This document shows positions 20,704 to 30,713 of a stretch of DNA of 64,000 nucleotides, piece by piece. Position 1 is the first letter of the stretch, and the number at the start of each line of letters is the position of its first letter. Position numbers and translations under genes: made by a program. This DNA comes from Paenalcaligenes faecalis (GTDB lineage: Bacteria > Pseudomonadota > Gammaproteobacteria > Burkholderiales > Burkholderiaceae_B), in assembly GCF_027557445.1 (NCBI RefSeq), contig NZ_CP106841.1:248001-312000 (forward strand). Direction: 5' to 3'. Under the pieces are notes generated by a model. The model did not search any database, was not told where the DNA came from, and worked only from the letters and a program-made list of their open reading frames with translations.

Positions 20704-21486
20704 TGCCAACCAACGCTTGCGGCGTCGATAGTGTTTAACATTGTGATAGTCCACCCGGTCCGCACCACCTAAATAGAATTCTTGTACGTCAGGGTTTTCT
20801 TTTAGGACGGCGGCCTCACCACTCATGACCACATTCCCATTCTCAACTAAATACGCATGATCGACAAACTCTAGAGCCGCCGCCGCGTTTTGCTCTACGA
20901 GTAAGACGCTCATGTTATTTTCTTGATTGATTTTGCGAATAATACCGAAAATCTCTTGGACTAAACGAGGTGACAAACCCAGACTGGGCTCATCTAACAT
21001 GATGAGCTTAGGTTCTGTCATCAGCGCCCGTCCAATGGCGAGCATTTGTTGTTCGCCCCCAGAAAGATAGCCCGCTTTGGTTTTTTGAAACTCCGTTAAA
21101 CGAGGGAAATAGTCATAAACCATATCACGTAGTTGATTCAGGCGGGCTCTAGAGCCCCCACTACGATAGGCGGCCAGTAGGTTGTCGTCAGGGGTTAGAT
21201 GACCAAAAATGCGGCGTCCTTCCATGACGTGTACCAGTCCCATTCCAACGCGTTTCGGTGCACCATAAGGCAAAATATTTTCGCCCATGAACTCGATGCT
21301 GCCTCGGGTGACCTCACCACGCTCAGGGGCTAAGAGCCCGCTGATGGCTTTGAGCGTGGTGCTTTTCCCTGCGCCATTGGAGCCCAAGAGGGCGATCATG
21401 CCACCCTCTTTGAGCTGTAATGAGACACCGCGAATGGCTAAGAACACCTTGTCATAGACCACCTCGACGTTGCTCAGTTTAAGCAT
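20701..21486 (-). CDS. livF: Branched-chain amino acid-type ABC transporter ATPase (LivF family)
   Basis: This is one of two ATPases of a HAAT-type importer. The 261-residue protein has Walker A LLGSNGAGKSTT, the signature LSGGEQQMLAIGRAL, Walker B LIMLDEPSLGLSP and the switch region VLLVEQNAAAALEF typical of LivF. It carries a C-terminal extension (about 25 residues ending RRRKRWLA) beyond the usual LivF end. It is the last gene of a seven-gene minus-strand operon and overlaps the binding-protein gene by one base. Substrate cannot be read from the ATPase. Confidence 0.93.
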   Translation of the reverse strand: MLKLSNVEVVYDKVFLAIRGVSLQLKEGGMIALLGSNGAGKSTTLKAISGLLAPERGEVTRGSIEFMGENILPYGAPKRVGMGLVHVMEGRRIFGHLTPDDNLLAAYRSGGSRARLNQLRDMVYDYFPRLTEFQKTKAGYLSGGEQQMLAIGRALMTEPKLIMLDEPSLGLSPRLVQEIFGIIRKINQENNMSVLLVEQNAAAALEFVDHAYLVENGNVVMSGEAAVLKENPDVQEFYLGGADRVDYHNVKHYRRRKRWLA

Positions 21487-22733
21487 TAGCGACCCTCCTT
21501 AAAGGCAGCAGCATCATGCGCAATGGATTCCCAAACAATATCTTGGTAAGGGTTGGACCAGTCATTCAGTGGGACCCATTTGTCTCCATCCCAGCTTGCA
21601 ACACGTCCAAAGCCACCGCCTTGGTGATCTTTACCCGTAAAAGAGAGTTTTGGTAGCAAGCCATTGGCATCGTAATCTTGAATCATCTCGAAGCCTTTGC
21701 GTAGTTTGTCACCATCTAAGGGTGGGCCAAACTCTTTCATGGCTAAACGAGCAGCCTCTACCGAGACAGCCATAGTGGCAACACCAATGTTGTAGTAGCT
21801 ACGGCCTACGTTTTCTTTGGGGCCAGAACCTTTGCCTGTATCGATGACTTTTGCTGTGAGTTCTTTAATTAGGGCTGAGTTAACGCCGTTATCGGTACCC
21901 TCAAATTTACGAATCCCTTTTGCGGTGTCTTTACCCACGGCCTCCATGTCGGCCTCGGCGAGCCAGACTACAGAGTGAATTTTATCGGGTGCGATGCCAT
22001 TACGGATCGCCTCGCGAACGGAAACGGCTTGTCCCCCACCGGCTCCCCAAATAATAACTTGGTCAGGACGGAAGCGACGTACCTCTGACCACGTTGAGGA
22101 CTGCTCGTTACCTGGGCTGGCATAGGGGAAGGTGCGTAGTGTGAAGTCCAGTTTGCTGGCGAGCTTTTCTAGTACAGGGATAGGTTCACGCCCAAAAGGG
22201 GAGTCAATATAGACGTGGGCCACTTTTTTGCCTTTGAGCCCACCCTCATGATTTTCCATGTAATCAATTAAGGTCGCGGCCTGCGACCAATAGGTAGACA
22301 TCACAGGGAAGATGTACGGGAAGGTTTCGCCATCACTGGCATCGCCACGACCGTGGAAAGCAGTGATCATGACAACCTTATCGTCTAAGGCGCGATTGAC
22401 CATAGCGCGAGCTACTGGGGTACTTAAAAAATCGAATAGGATTGCGCCATCACGTTGGGCTCGGTTATAGGCTTCAATCCCACGCTGGGGCTGGTTTCCT
22501 GTATCTGAAGAAGCGTATTCGATTTTATGACCGTCAATACCACCGGCCTCGTTAATCATCGTAATGTAGTCTTTTTGGCCTTGAGCGTACTCATTGGTTA
22601 AAAAGGTATACACCGCGGTGTAATCCAATGGGGCAGCAAATTTAATAGGGTCTTTGGCTTGAGCTACACCAAAAGCCATCACACCGGCTAAAAGGGCTGC
22701 ACCTAAAGAGAGTTTTTTTACGTTTTGTCTCAT
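21486..22733 (-). CDS. Periplasmic substrate-binding protein of a HAAT-type ABC transporter
   Basis: A 415-residue type-1 periplasmic binding protein (Peripla_BP_6). The signal peptide (KLSLGAALLAGVMAFGVAQA) ends near residue 27, then comes PIKFAAPLDYTAVYTFLTNE. The Shine-Dalgarno AGGAGG is only two bases before a first ATG and five before the second; I chose the second. It is longer than LivK (about 370 residues) and sits in an operon with acyl-CoA ligases, so the ligand may be an aromatic or aliphatic acid or amide rather than leucine. That is inference. Confidence 0.9.
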   Translation of the reverse strand: MRQNVKKLSLGAALLAGVMAFGVAQAKDPIKFAAPLDYTAVYTFLTNEYAQGQKDYITMINEAGGIDGHKIEYASSDTGNQPQRGIEAYNRAQRDGAILFDFLSTPVARAMVNRALDDKVVMITAFHGRGDASDGETFPYIFPVMSTYWSQAATLIDYMENHEGGLKGKKVAHVYIDSPFGREPIPVLEKLASKLDFTLRTFPYASPGNEQSSTWSEVRRFRPDQVIIWGAGGGQAVSVREAIRNGIAPDKIHSVVWLAEADMEAVGKDTAKGIRKFEGTDNGVNSALIKELTAKVIDTGKGSGPKENVGRSYYNIGVATMAVSVEAARLAMKEFGPPLDGDKLRKGFEMIQDYDANGLLPKLSFTGKDHQGGGFGRVASWDGDKWVPLNDWSNPYQDIVWESIAHDAAAFKEGR

Positions 22734-22771
22734 CATATCCTCCTGGGAGTTTTGTTTTAGTACTACGAGGT

Positions 22772-23845
22772 TTACAGCTTAGAGTGACGGAAAGGCCAAA
22801 CTAATAGGTAATTACGGATGTTGTCGTAAATTTTTCCTAGGCCTAATGGTTCAAACAAAAGGAAACCGATAATTAATGCGCCATAAATCATGAGTGGGAT
22901 GTGGGCGAGCAAGTTGGTCGACACATCCAACCAACCCATGCCAGCGAGTGCAATCACAATGTTTGTGAGCAAAATAGGAACAAGCAATACAAAACCTGCA
23001 CCTAAATAGGCCCCTAAGACACTGCCTAATCCCCCCACCAGCACCATGGCGACTAATTGCACGGAAATGTTGAAATTAAATTGCTCTGGCGTAACGGCTT
23101 GGTAATAGCAAAAGGCTAAGATGGCACCCGTAACCCCGCCTAAAAAAGAACTGGTAAAAAAAGCCACCAATTTATAGCGAACCACATTCACACCAATTAC
23201 AGCAGCGGCATAGTCTTTATCGCGCACAGCAACTAAGGCCCTACCTATGCTGGTTCGTTTGATGTTTAAAATCAGCAAAGTGACAAAAACGACCCATAAC
23301 AACGCTAAGTAATAGCGAGCCATGTCTGATTTCAGGGCAACAAATAGAAAAGAGGTTGCTGGAGTTTGTAAGGTGGCTTGGGCTCCCCCGCTAATGACAG
23401 GAACGTTGATAATGGTCCAGTCAACTAAGTACTGCATAGCTAAGGTTGCCATGACCAGATACAGACCTTTGACCCGTAAGGCGGCAGCACCAAAAATACT
23501 CCCAATCACTGCTGAAGCAAGTCCTGCGCCTAAAAGAGCTAACTCTAAAGGTAATCCGGCCCGAGTCAGGTGAATACTCGTATATGCCCCTATCGCCATC
23601 ACAGAGGCAAAGCCAAAGTGCAACTGCCCAGCAATCCCCATCAGGAGGGTTAACGAAAGCGCAGCGGCACTTAAAATGAGCCACGGCATAATATAGCTAG
23701 TGAGGTGAAAGTTGCTAAAAAGGAAGGGAGCAACGAGTCCTAATACCAGCAGAAACCAGATCTGACGACGATCAGCAGGAATGGGCCAGAGACGGCGTGC
23801 CGTTTCGTAGCGTGTATGGTGAATACCAGATAAACGATAAAACAT
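22772..23845 (-). CDS. livM: HAAT-type ABC transporter permease (LivM family)
   Basis: A 357-residue permease with about ten hydrophobic helices and the LivM signatures GIAGQLHFGFASVMAIGAY and the cytoplasmic EAA-like loop RTSIGRALVAVRDKDYAAAV. The conserved GGLGSVLGAYLGA segment follows near residue 270. It pairs with the LivH-type permease encoded two bases upstream to form the membrane channel. The N-terminus has a soluble stretch of about 25 residues before the first helix. Substrate is not evident from the sequence. Confidence 0.92.
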   Translation of the reverse strand: MFYRLSGIHHTRYETARRLWPIPADRRQIWFLLVLGLVAPFLFSNFHLTSYIMPWLILSAAALSLTLLMGIAGQLHFGFASVMAIGAYTSIHLTRAGLPLELALLGAGLASAVIGSIFGAAALRVKGLYLVMATLAMQYLVDWTIINVPVISGGAQATLQTPATSFLFVALKSDMARYYLALLWVVFVTLLILNIKRTSIGRALVAVRDKDYAAAVIGVNVVRYKLVAFFTSSFLGGVTGAILAFCYYQAVTPEQFNFNISVQLVAMVLVGGLGSVLGAYLGAGFVLLVPILLTNIVIALAGMGWLDVSTNLLAHIPLMIYGALIIGFLLFEPLGLGKIYDNIRNYLLVWPFRHSKL

Positions 23846-23847
23846 AT

Positions 23848-24726
23848 TTACACCCTCTCGATGTCTTCACGACCTAAAATGCCGTAGGGGCGGAACATGA
23901 TGGTCAGCAAAATAATGACAGAAGTCACCACGTCGCGAGTACCACCACCTGCAATTTCATCTAAATAACCCGGAATGACACTGCCTAGAATGCCTACGAT
24001 AAGGCCGCCGATGAGCACCCCCAGCACACTGTCAAGCCCGCCTAAAATCACGACGGCAATCGCAGGGAATAATAGTTCAGATAGTGTCCAGTCCACGCCC
24101 TGCACCGACCCCCATACAACACCTGCGGCTAAGGCTGAAATACCTGCAATACCCCAGGATACCCCAATAGCGCGTTCGACAGAGATCCCCACCGACCAGC
24201 TGGAAATGTGATCATCAGAGACAGCGCGTAATTTGGTTCCCATTCGGGTGCGGAAAAACAGAGCAGAAGCACCGATGAGCAAGAGGGCGATAATGCCGCC
24301 GACTAAATAGATGCGGTTAATAAAGATGTCGCCCAGAATAATGGGAGTTAATGAAACCCCAATGCTGATTTGTTTAGGCGCTGCCCCCAAGATTCCTGGA
24401 CCAAAGCCTCGTAAGAAAATCTCTAAGCCTAGGGTTAGCATCACAATCATGATGATGGGTTGACCTACCATTTTTCGTAATAGAAAACGTTCAGCCAACA
24501 TCCCAAAAGCAAACATAATGACGGCACCAATAGCAATGGCGAGGGGCATGGGCACACCACTGGAGTTTAAAATCCAGACCACATAGGCGGCAGACATGAC
24601 CATGGCTCCCTGAGCCAGATTAGGTACACCTGCTGATTTGTAAATTAACACCACGCCCAAGGCGACTAGGCTATACATCAAACCCGTGAGCGAGCCATTA
24701 ATTAAAAGTTCGAGGAAATACGACAT
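23848..24726 (-). CDS. livH: HAAT-type ABC transporter permease (LivH family)
   Basis: A 292-residue permease with about eight helices, including the LivH hallmarks LTGLMYSLVALGVVLIYKSAG near the start, the loop RTRMGTKLRAVSDDHISSW and the GGLDSVLGVLIGGLIVGILG stretch near residue 230. It lies between the acyl-CoA ligase gene (two bases upstream) and livM (two bases downstream), so all are translated from one message. Length and motif set are normal. Confidence 0.92.
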   Translation of the reverse strand: MSYFLELLINGSLTGLMYSLVALGVVLIYKSAGVPNLAQGAMVMSAAYVVWILNSSGVPMPLAIAIGAVIMFAFGMLAERFLLRKMVGQPIIMIVMLTLGLEIFLRGFGPGILGAAPKQISIGVSLTPIILGDIFINRIYLVGGIIALLLIGASALFFRTRMGTKLRAVSDDHISSWSVGISVERAIGVSWGIAGISALAAGVVWGSVQGVDWTLSELLFPAIAVVILGGLDSVLGVLIGGLIVGILGSVIPGYLDEIAGGGTRDVVTSVIILLTIMFRPYGILGREDIERV

Positions 24727-24728
24727 GG

Positions 24729-26696
24729 TTAATTCCTTTTATTAGCACTGGTGTCTTGGATACGTAGCGTGCGCTTGAGTACGCCAGTTTCCCCAGATTC
24801 GTACATAATAGGAGCTTCGAAGTCGATCTGATCCGAGCCATCGTAAGCGGTATCTATAATGGCTTTATAGGTTTCATCAATGACATTTCTACGCAGTTTT
24901 CGGGTACGAGTCACCTCGCCATCATTAGCATCAAATTCTTTGTGTAAGTTAATAAAACGCCGAATTTGTAATGGCTCTGGTAACAGTTGGTTGGTTTTCT
25001 CTATTTGCTCTTGGATTAGATCGTAGACCTTAGGGTGCTGCGATAGCTCTGCAAATGAAGAGTACGGCACACTGTTTTCGGTTGCCCAATGCCCCACGGC
25101 CTGAAAGTCAATACAAATAATGACGGTGAGGTAGTCTCGATCTCGGCCTAAGATACATGCGTCTTTGATGTAATGACTAAACTCCAGACGGTTTTCAATA
25201 TAGGTGGGAATAAAACGCTCTTTTTGGGCGGTATAGACGACTTCGGAGACGCGACCTAAGACCACTAGCTGGCCATCGGGTTCTAAATAGCCCGCATCGC
25301 CCGTATGCATCCAACCATCACGTAGCGTTTCGGCCGTGTCTTCGGGTTTATCGTAGTAACCATCAAAGACGTTATCACCCCGCATCAGGATTTCGCCATC
25401 GTCATTGATTTTGATTTCCACACCGGGGAAAGGTCTGCCTACCGTATGCAGTTTGACCTCGTCGGCTGACTGTGCCGCAGCTAGAGCGCAGTTTTCGGTT
25501 TGACCGTAGAACTGGCGTAGGTTTAAGCCTAAGGCACGGAAGAAAAGAAAAACCTCCTCGCCAATGGCCTCACCCGCCGTGTAAGGACGTTTGACTCGCG
25601 TCAGACCTAAGTGATCTTTTACGGGACCATAGATCAATTGCTCACCTACCCAATGCCAGAGCTTTTGCCCCATAGACGGCTGTTTACCATTTAGGCGGTT
25701 TCGCTCTAGGTCTAGGGCGAAATTCATAAAGTGGTGGTACATCCGTTGTTTAAATGGCGGGGACTCATCAATGCCTACCTGTATACGAGTCAGCATATTT
25801 GACCAAGCACGAGGCGAGCAGAAGTAGAGCGTAGGCGCAATTTCGCGTAAGTCGTGCTGAGACGTTTCTTGGCGTTCAGGAATATTGACAATAAAACGTA
25901 GAGCTAAGGCCGCCCCAATCGAGAAAATAAAGTCTCCTACCCACGCAATGGGCAAGTACGCCATGTGAATTTCACCCTCAGTGAAATAGCCCGCATTGGC
26001 GGCATTGCGCGCGCCATATAGGATATGGCCATGCTTTAGAGGGATACCCTTGGGTACACCTGTTGTACCTGATGAGTGCAGCAGGGCGGCTATGTCATGA
26101 ATAGAAGGGCGAGTCAGAAGGTCTTGTGCTAAGTTCGGATCAGCTTGTAGACGTAAATTACCTTCATCAACCACAAGACGATAAGAAATAGTAAGAGGGT
26201 GAGCCTGCTGATCTAAGCCGCGTGGGTCATCATAAATAATGCGTTCGATGATAGAGGATTCGCCCTGTAAGGCAACAACGTGCAAAAGCTTATCGACCTG
26301 TTCTTGGTCTTCGCCTATGGCAAATCGAATTTTTTCGCGTGTCACCTGACCTGAGAGTTCCTCTGGGGTGGTGTCAGGATAAGCCGGAGAGGGAATGGCG
26401 CGTAAAGCAATAATGCCCAACATGGCAAAATAAAGCGCGGGGCGGTTATCGCCTAGAATTAAAACAATGTCACCCTCTTTGACGCCTAAATCCTCTAGAC
26501 CTGCGGCAAACCCAAGGACTTGGTTTAGGTAATCTTGCCAAGTGTACTCCTGCCAAATCCCATGATCGCGTTCACGCATGGCGACTTGGTTTGGGTAGTT
26601 TTTAGCATTGGCTGCCAAAACACTCAGTAAGTGGTCGGAGTCGTCCCAGTTAGGGTGGAGTTGGCGTGATAGTTCACGAGCATCAAGCGGCTGCAT
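24729..26696 (-). CDS. Long-chain-type acyl-CoA ligase (AMP-forming)
   Basis: This 655-residue adenylate-forming enzyme activates a carboxylic acid to its CoA thioester via an acyl-AMP. I start it at 26696 because GGGAGGG lies seven bases upstream; an earlier ATG would overlap livG further. Motifs are intact: the P-loop LLHSSGTTGVPKG, FYGQTENCALAA (A5), GWMHTGDAGYLEPDGQLVVLG (A7-A8 region) and the C-terminal DGEVTRTRKLRR. Its position between livG and livH suggests that the importer delivers an acid that this enzyme traps as a CoA ester. It resembles FAA1/FadD15-type ligases; the true substrate is unknown. Confidence 0.88.
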   Translation of the reverse strand: MQPLDARELSRQLHPNWDDSDHLLSVLAANAKNYPNQVAMRERDHGIWQEYTWQDYLNQVLGFAAGLEDLGVKEGDIVLILGDNRPALYFAMLGIIALRAIPSPAYPDTTPEELSGQVTREKIRFAIGEDQEQVDKLLHVVALQGESSIIERIIYDDPRGLDQQAHPLTISYRLVVDEGNLRLQADPNLAQDLLTRPSIHDIAALLHSSGTTGVPKGIPLKHGHILYGARNAANAGYFTEGEIHMAYLPIAWVGDFIFSIGAALALRFIVNIPERQETSQHDLREIAPTLYFCSPRAWSNMLTRIQVGIDESPPFKQRMYHHFMNFALDLERNRLNGKQPSMGQKLWHWVGEQLIYGPVKDHLGLTRVKRPYTAGEAIGEEVFLFFRALGLNLRQFYGQTENCALAAAQSADEVKLHTVGRPFPGVEIKINDDGEILMRGDNVFDGYYDKPEDTAETLRDGWMHTGDAGYLEPDGQLVVLGRVSEVVYTAQKERFIPTYIENRLEFSHYIKDACILGRDRDYLTVIICIDFQAVGHWATENSVPYSSFAELSQHPKVYDLIQEQIEKTNQLLPEPLQIRRFINLHKEFDANDGEVTRTRKLRRNVIDETYKAIIDTAYDGSDQIDFEAPIMYESGETGVLKRTLRIQDTSANKRN

Positions 26697-27501
26697 GATC
26701 AACCCTCCCAATGTAGGCGGCGACCACATCGGGGTCACTAATGGCCTCTAGAGGTAAGCCCTCTTTGATTTTTTGTCCATTGTTTAGCACCACCAGACGA
26801 TCACAAATGGCTGTGACCACATCCATGTGGTGCTCAATGAGCAGAATGGTTAGACCTAGGGCTTCTTTGGCATCTAAGATAAAGCGCACCATGTATTCTT
26901 TTTCTTCTTGGTTCATCCCCGCCATGGGTTCATCCAAGATTAAGAACTGTGGCTCAGCGACTAAGGCTCGGGCTAGCTCTACACGCTTTTGTGTACCTAA
27001 AGGGATTACGTCCACCATTTCATCGCGCACGTCTTCGAGTTGCAGTAAATCAATGATTTCCTCGACTTTATAGCGATTTTTGATTTCTTCTTTTTGTGCT
27101 GACCACCAATAAAACATAGAGCTAAGTACACTTGGCTTCATGAAGTTATGGCGACCTAATAAGATGTTGTCTAAAACGCTCATGCCTTTAAATAAAGCGA
27201 CGTTTTGAAAGGTACGTGCAATGCCCTGCTGCGCGACTTCGTGGGGGCGCATTTTATGGATAGGGCGTCCCATATAAAGGATTTCACCCTCTTGTGGAGG
27301 GAAAAAACCGGTAATGGCGTTGACAGTCGTGGTTTTGCCCGAGCCGTTAGGGCCCACGAGTCCTAGTGTTTCTCCTTTACGAATTTCCATAGTCACGTGT
27401 TTGACAGCGTGTAAGCCACCAAACCATCGGCTGATGTTATTGCACGCCAGCACTACATCAGATTGATGCGGTGTTGACGTTAACGTTGACGTTAAGCTCA
27501 T
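26683..27501 (-). CDS. livG: Branched-chain amino acid-type ABC transporter ATPase (LivG family)
   Basis: The second ATPase of the importer. The 272-residue protein has Walker A LVGPNGSGKTTT, the family motif GIARTFQNVALFKGMSVLDN, a signature replaced by the LivG-like IPLGTQKRVELARALV (the usual LSGG reads IPLG here), Walker B FLILDEPMAGMN, and the switch LLIEHHMDVV. The atypical signature sequence may weaken ATP-sandwich contacts at one site, as happens in paired asymmetric ABC ATPases. It overlaps the downstream ligase gene by 14 bases. Confidence 0.92.
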   Translation of the reverse strand: MSLTSTLTSTPHQSDVVLACNNISRWFGGLHAVKHVTMEIRKGETLGLVGPNGSGKTTTVNAITGFFPPQEGEILYMGRPIHKMRPHEVAQQGIARTFQNVALFKGMSVLDNILLGRHNFMKPSVLSSMFYWWSAQKEEIKNRYKVEEIIDLLQLEDVRDEMVDVIPLGTQKRVELARALVAEPQFLILDEPMAGMNQEEKEYMVRFILDAKEALGLTILLIEHHMDVVTAICDRLVVLNNGQKIKEGLPLEAISDPDVVAAYIGRVDHAAA

Positions 27502-27561
27502 ATTGTCTTCCTCACAGTGCGACCTTTGGTAGAGTCGCCCAAAATAGGTATAAAAGCTGAT

Positions 27562-29226
27562 TTATAGGCTTAGTTTTGTAATGGCGTCTGTTTGAAGCAG
27601 ATCTTTGGTATTTTGGTTTTCTGCGACGGGGAACTGGTCGTAACACAGCACATAACGTGGAATTTTGTAGTGCGCAATATTGCCATGGCAGTATTGACGC
27701 AGCTGTTCTGTGTCGAGCGAGTGACCGTCATGCAAGCGAATCGCAGCACAGAGTTCTTGACCTAAGCGAGGATCAGGAACACCGAAGAGGATTAGCTCAG
27801 CGATAGAGGGGTGTTGACGAATAAAAGCGTGGACCTCGGCTAAATAAATATTTTCGCCACCACGAATAATCATGTCTTTAATGTTGCCTACAATTTGGCA
27901 ATAGCCATTTTCATCAAATCGAGCTAGGTCACCGGTATAGAGCCAGCCGTCTTTGATGACCTGTTGTGTTAGGTCGTCGCGTTGCCAGTAGCCTTTCATG
28001 ACGTGATAGCCCTGTACGCGTAGTTGACCTACGGTACCAACAGGAACAATATCGTTGTGTTCGTCAATGATTTGGGCTTGTATGTGTGGCTGCACCGTAC
28101 CTACTGTGCTGACACGTAAAGCTAGAGGGTCGTCAACGGAGCTCATGAAAGAGATGGGAGAAGATTCAGTCATGCCGTAGCCAATGACGACCTGAGGCAT
28201 GTGAAGTTCGGTGGTGACCCGCTCCATGACCTCGATGGGGCAAGGGGCGCCCGCCATAATCCCCGTGCGCAGAGAGCTGACGTCGCTGTTTTTTAAGGCC
28301 GGGTGATCAAGGATGGCGATGAACATAGCCGGTACACCATATAAGGCGGTGCATTTTTGCTGATCAACGGCCTTTAAGACCTGTTCAGGGTCAAAGCTTT
28401 GGTCTGGATAGACCATTGTTGCACCGTGTGCGATGCATGCCATGTTGCCCATTACCATGCCAAAACAATGGAATAGCGGTACAGGAATACATACGCGGTC
28501 TTGGTCAGAGAGTCGTAGTTGTACGCCAATAAAATAACCGTTATTTAGTAGGTTTTTGTGGCTGAGTGTGACGGGTGCGGCATGGGTGCCTAAAGCGCTG
28601 CTGAATTGAATGTTGTGAATGCAGTCCGCAGAAAGAGAGGCCTGTGCCTGGGCGACGGCATCAGCGGGCAGCATACGGCCCTGATCAATGACCGTTTTTA
28701 AATCCAGCATTCCTGCTGGGGCTTGGTCATCAATTTGGATTAAATGACGCAGACTAGGGATTGCTTTTGCGTGTAATTGACCGATCTCAGAGTGAGTGAG
28801 TTCAGGCAGTAACTCCTGCAGCATTTGTGCATAGTGGCTGCTTTTGAATTGCGCCTGAAAAATGAGGCCTTTGGCTTGGACGGCATTGAGCTGTTCAACC
28901 AGCTCAGCGGGTCGAGCTGATGGATTGATGTTAACCAGAATAATGCCTGTTTTTGCACAAGCCAGTTCTGTGGTTAACCACGCACTGCTGTTTTGAGCCC
29001 AAATAGCGAGTCTATCGCCTGGGACAAGGCCTATAGCTAAAAAACCAGCCGCAGTGGATTGAACCTGGTCATGCAACTGTTGCCATGTCCAGTGAATGGA
29101 TTCAGCACAACTAACAAGAGCGTCTTTTCCTGCGTGTTTTTTTACAATGTCATCAAAATAATCACCAATAGTTAAGTTGGTGAGTGCAACTTGGGTACTG
29201 CCGTGTACAGAGCTCTTGCGACTCAT
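27562..29226 (-). CDS. Acyl-CoA synthetase-like protein with eroded catalytic motifs
   Basis: A 554-residue member of the AMP-forming acyl-CoA ligase family, started at 29226 because AGGAGGA lies six bases upstream. The overall fold is clear (PVPLFHCFGMVMGNMACIAH, YGMTESSP for A5, GWLYTGDLARFDENGY for A7). The P-loop that reads SGTTGxPKG in active enzymes is SSALGTHAAPV here. The A8 arginine is replaced (VGNIKDMIIRGGEN), and the C-terminal lysine motif (TGKxQK) is lost and reads NQNTKDLLQTDA. It is the first gene of the transporter operon, 60 bases before livG. It may be a non-catalytic or unusually acting paralogue. The frame is intact, so this is not a simple pseudogene. Confidence 0.85.
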   Translation of the reverse strand: MSRKSSVHGSTQVALTNLTIGDYFDDIVKKHAGKDALVSCAESIHWTWQQLHDQVQSTAAGFLAIGLVPGDRLAIWAQNSSAWLTTELACAKTGIILVNINPSARPAELVEQLNAVQAKGLIFQAQFKSSHYAQMLQELLPELTHSEIGQLHAKAIPSLRHLIQIDDQAPAGMLDLKTVIDQGRMLPADAVAQAQASLSADCIHNIQFSSALGTHAAPVTLSHKNLLNNGYFIGVQLRLSDQDRVCIPVPLFHCFGMVMGNMACIAHGATMVYPDQSFDPEQVLKAVDQQKCTALYGVPAMFIAILDHPALKNSDVSSLRTGIMAGAPCPIEVMERVTTELHMPQVVIGYGMTESSPISFMSSVDDPLALRVSTVGTVQPHIQAQIIDEHNDIVPVGTVGQLRVQGYHVMKGYWQRDDLTQQVIKDGWLYTGDLARFDENGYCQIVGNIKDMIIRGGENIYLAEVHAFIRQHPSIAELILFGVPDPRLGQELCAAIRLHDGHSLDTEQLRQYCHGNIAHYKIPRYVLCYDQFPVAENQNTKDLLQTDAITKLSL

Positions 29227-29417
29227 GCGTCTCCTCCTGCTACAGATACTACGGGTAGTGAATTGCTGCGATGTAATTATGGTGTGCAGCAATGCCCCAG
29301 CCGATGTTGCCAAGCTAGGGCGCTTTATTTAGTTATTTAGAGTATCAATATATTGACCATTTGGGTATGGTTAATGACAAGGGGATAATACTGATGGGGT
29401 TTTAGCCCAGTTGACTT

Positions 29418-30644
29418 TTACGATCTATAGTCTGCATTAATTGTGACGTACTCATGAGAGAAGTCGCAGGTGTAGACTGTCTCTGTGCAATCGCCACGAT
29501 CTAGGGCTACACGCACTAAAATTTCGCTTTCTTGCATGACTCGTTTACCTTCGGATTCCAGGTAATCGGGGTTGCGACCCCCATTTAACGCCACTAGTAC
29601 GTCACCTAACCACAAACGCAGATGGCTGACATCTAGGTCATCGACACCGGCATAACCAATGGCAGCTAAAATACGTCCTAAGTTAGGATCAGAGGCAAAA
29701 AAGGCGGTTTTTACCAAGGGAGAGTGCGCAATGGCATAAGCAATTTTGCGTGCTTCTTCGGATGTTTTAGCTTGTTCAACGGTAATAGTGATGAATTTTG
29801 TTGCGCCTTCGCCATCACGCACAATCTTTTGAGCTAGATCAATAGCTGCGTTACGTAGTGTCTGAAATAGCTCTGCATAATGGGGGCTGGCAACGCTCTC
29901 TACATAGACGCCACTTTGACCTGTGGCAGCAATAATAAAAGAGTCATTGGTAGACATGTCACCATCAATGGTGATGCGGTTAAAGGATTTATTGGCGATA
30001 TCGCGCGTTATTTCCTTTAGTAGCTCTGGGGCAATGCCCGCATCGGTAGCTAAAAAACCTAGCATGGTCGCCATATTAGGGCGAATCATGCCGGCCCCTT
30101 TACTGATCCCTGTCATGGTGACGGTTTTCCCGTCTAGCGTGATCTGCGTAGAGTGGATTTTAGGTTGTGTGTCGGTGGTCATAATGCTGTGAGCCGCATT
30201 AAACCAGTTGTTATCCTGTAGGTCTGAGACGGCAGCAGGTAATGCGCCTAAGAGCTTATCCATAGGAAGAGGCTCTAAAATCACACCAGTCGAAAAAGGA
30301 AGAATCTGTGAGGGACGTAGCTGGAGAATTTTAGCGAGTTCAGTACATGTCAGACGGGCATCGACCAAACCGGGTTCGCCGGTTCCGGCATTCGCATTGC
30401 CTGTGTTAATGATGAGTGCTTGTACGTCGGTTTCCGAGGCTAAGTGTGTTTCGCAGACCTGCACGGGAGCCGCACGAAAGCGGTTGGTGGTAAATACCCC
30501 TGCAATGGCCGTGTCTGGAGCAAACTGAAACACGGTGATGTCTTTGTTGCCCGCCTTGCGGATGCCAGCAGAGGCAATGCCGATTTGTACGCCTTTGACC
30601 GCGTGAACATCGGCTTGTGATGGAATAATAAGATTAACAGCCAT
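29418..30644 (-). CDS. argJ: Bifunctional glutamate N-acetyltransferase / amino-acid acetyltransferase
   Basis: ArgJ recycles the acetyl group from N-acetylornithine to glutamate in arginine synthesis. The precursor cleaves itself before the catalytic Thr. The 408-residue protein has the cleavage motif NMATML with Thr193, preceded by [10 protein letters not shown], and the oxyanion-hole region FSTGVI near residue 117. The C-terminal [13 protein letters not shown] ending is the family's. It has its own transcription unit between the transporter operon and a MarR gene. Whether it is mono- or bifunctional cannot be told from sequence alone. Confidence 0.95.
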   Translation of the reverse strand: MAVNLIIPSQADVHAVKGVQIGIASAGIRKAGNKDITVFQFAPDTAIAGVFTTNRFRAAPVQVCETHLASETDVQALIINTGNANAGTGEPGLVDARLTCTELAKILQLRPSQILPFSTGVILEPLPMDKLLGALPAAVSDLQDNNWFNAAHSIMTTDTQPKIHSTQITLDGKTVTMTGISKGAGMIRPNMATMLGFLATDAGIAPELLKEITRDIANKSFNRITIDGDMSTNDSFIIAATGQSGVYVESVASPHYAELFQTLRNAAIDLAQKIVRDGEGATKFITITVEQAKTSEEARKIAYAIAHSPLVKTAFFASDPNLGRILAAIGYAGVDDLDVSHLRLWLGDVLVALNGGRNPDYLESEGKRVMQESEILVRVALDRGDCTETVYTCDFSHEYVTINADYRS

Positions 30645-30713
30645 AGCACACCTAATAGAAAGTGTTAAAGGTATAAGATAAGAACTTATATTACCGCGCT
30701 TTGGCTGAGTTGA

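Noticed and set aside
27562-29226. Frameshift as the cause of the missing P-loop
   Set aside because: I read the codons around 28,590-28,610: the frame is continuous and flanking motifs are in the same frame, so substitution rather than a frameshift explains it.
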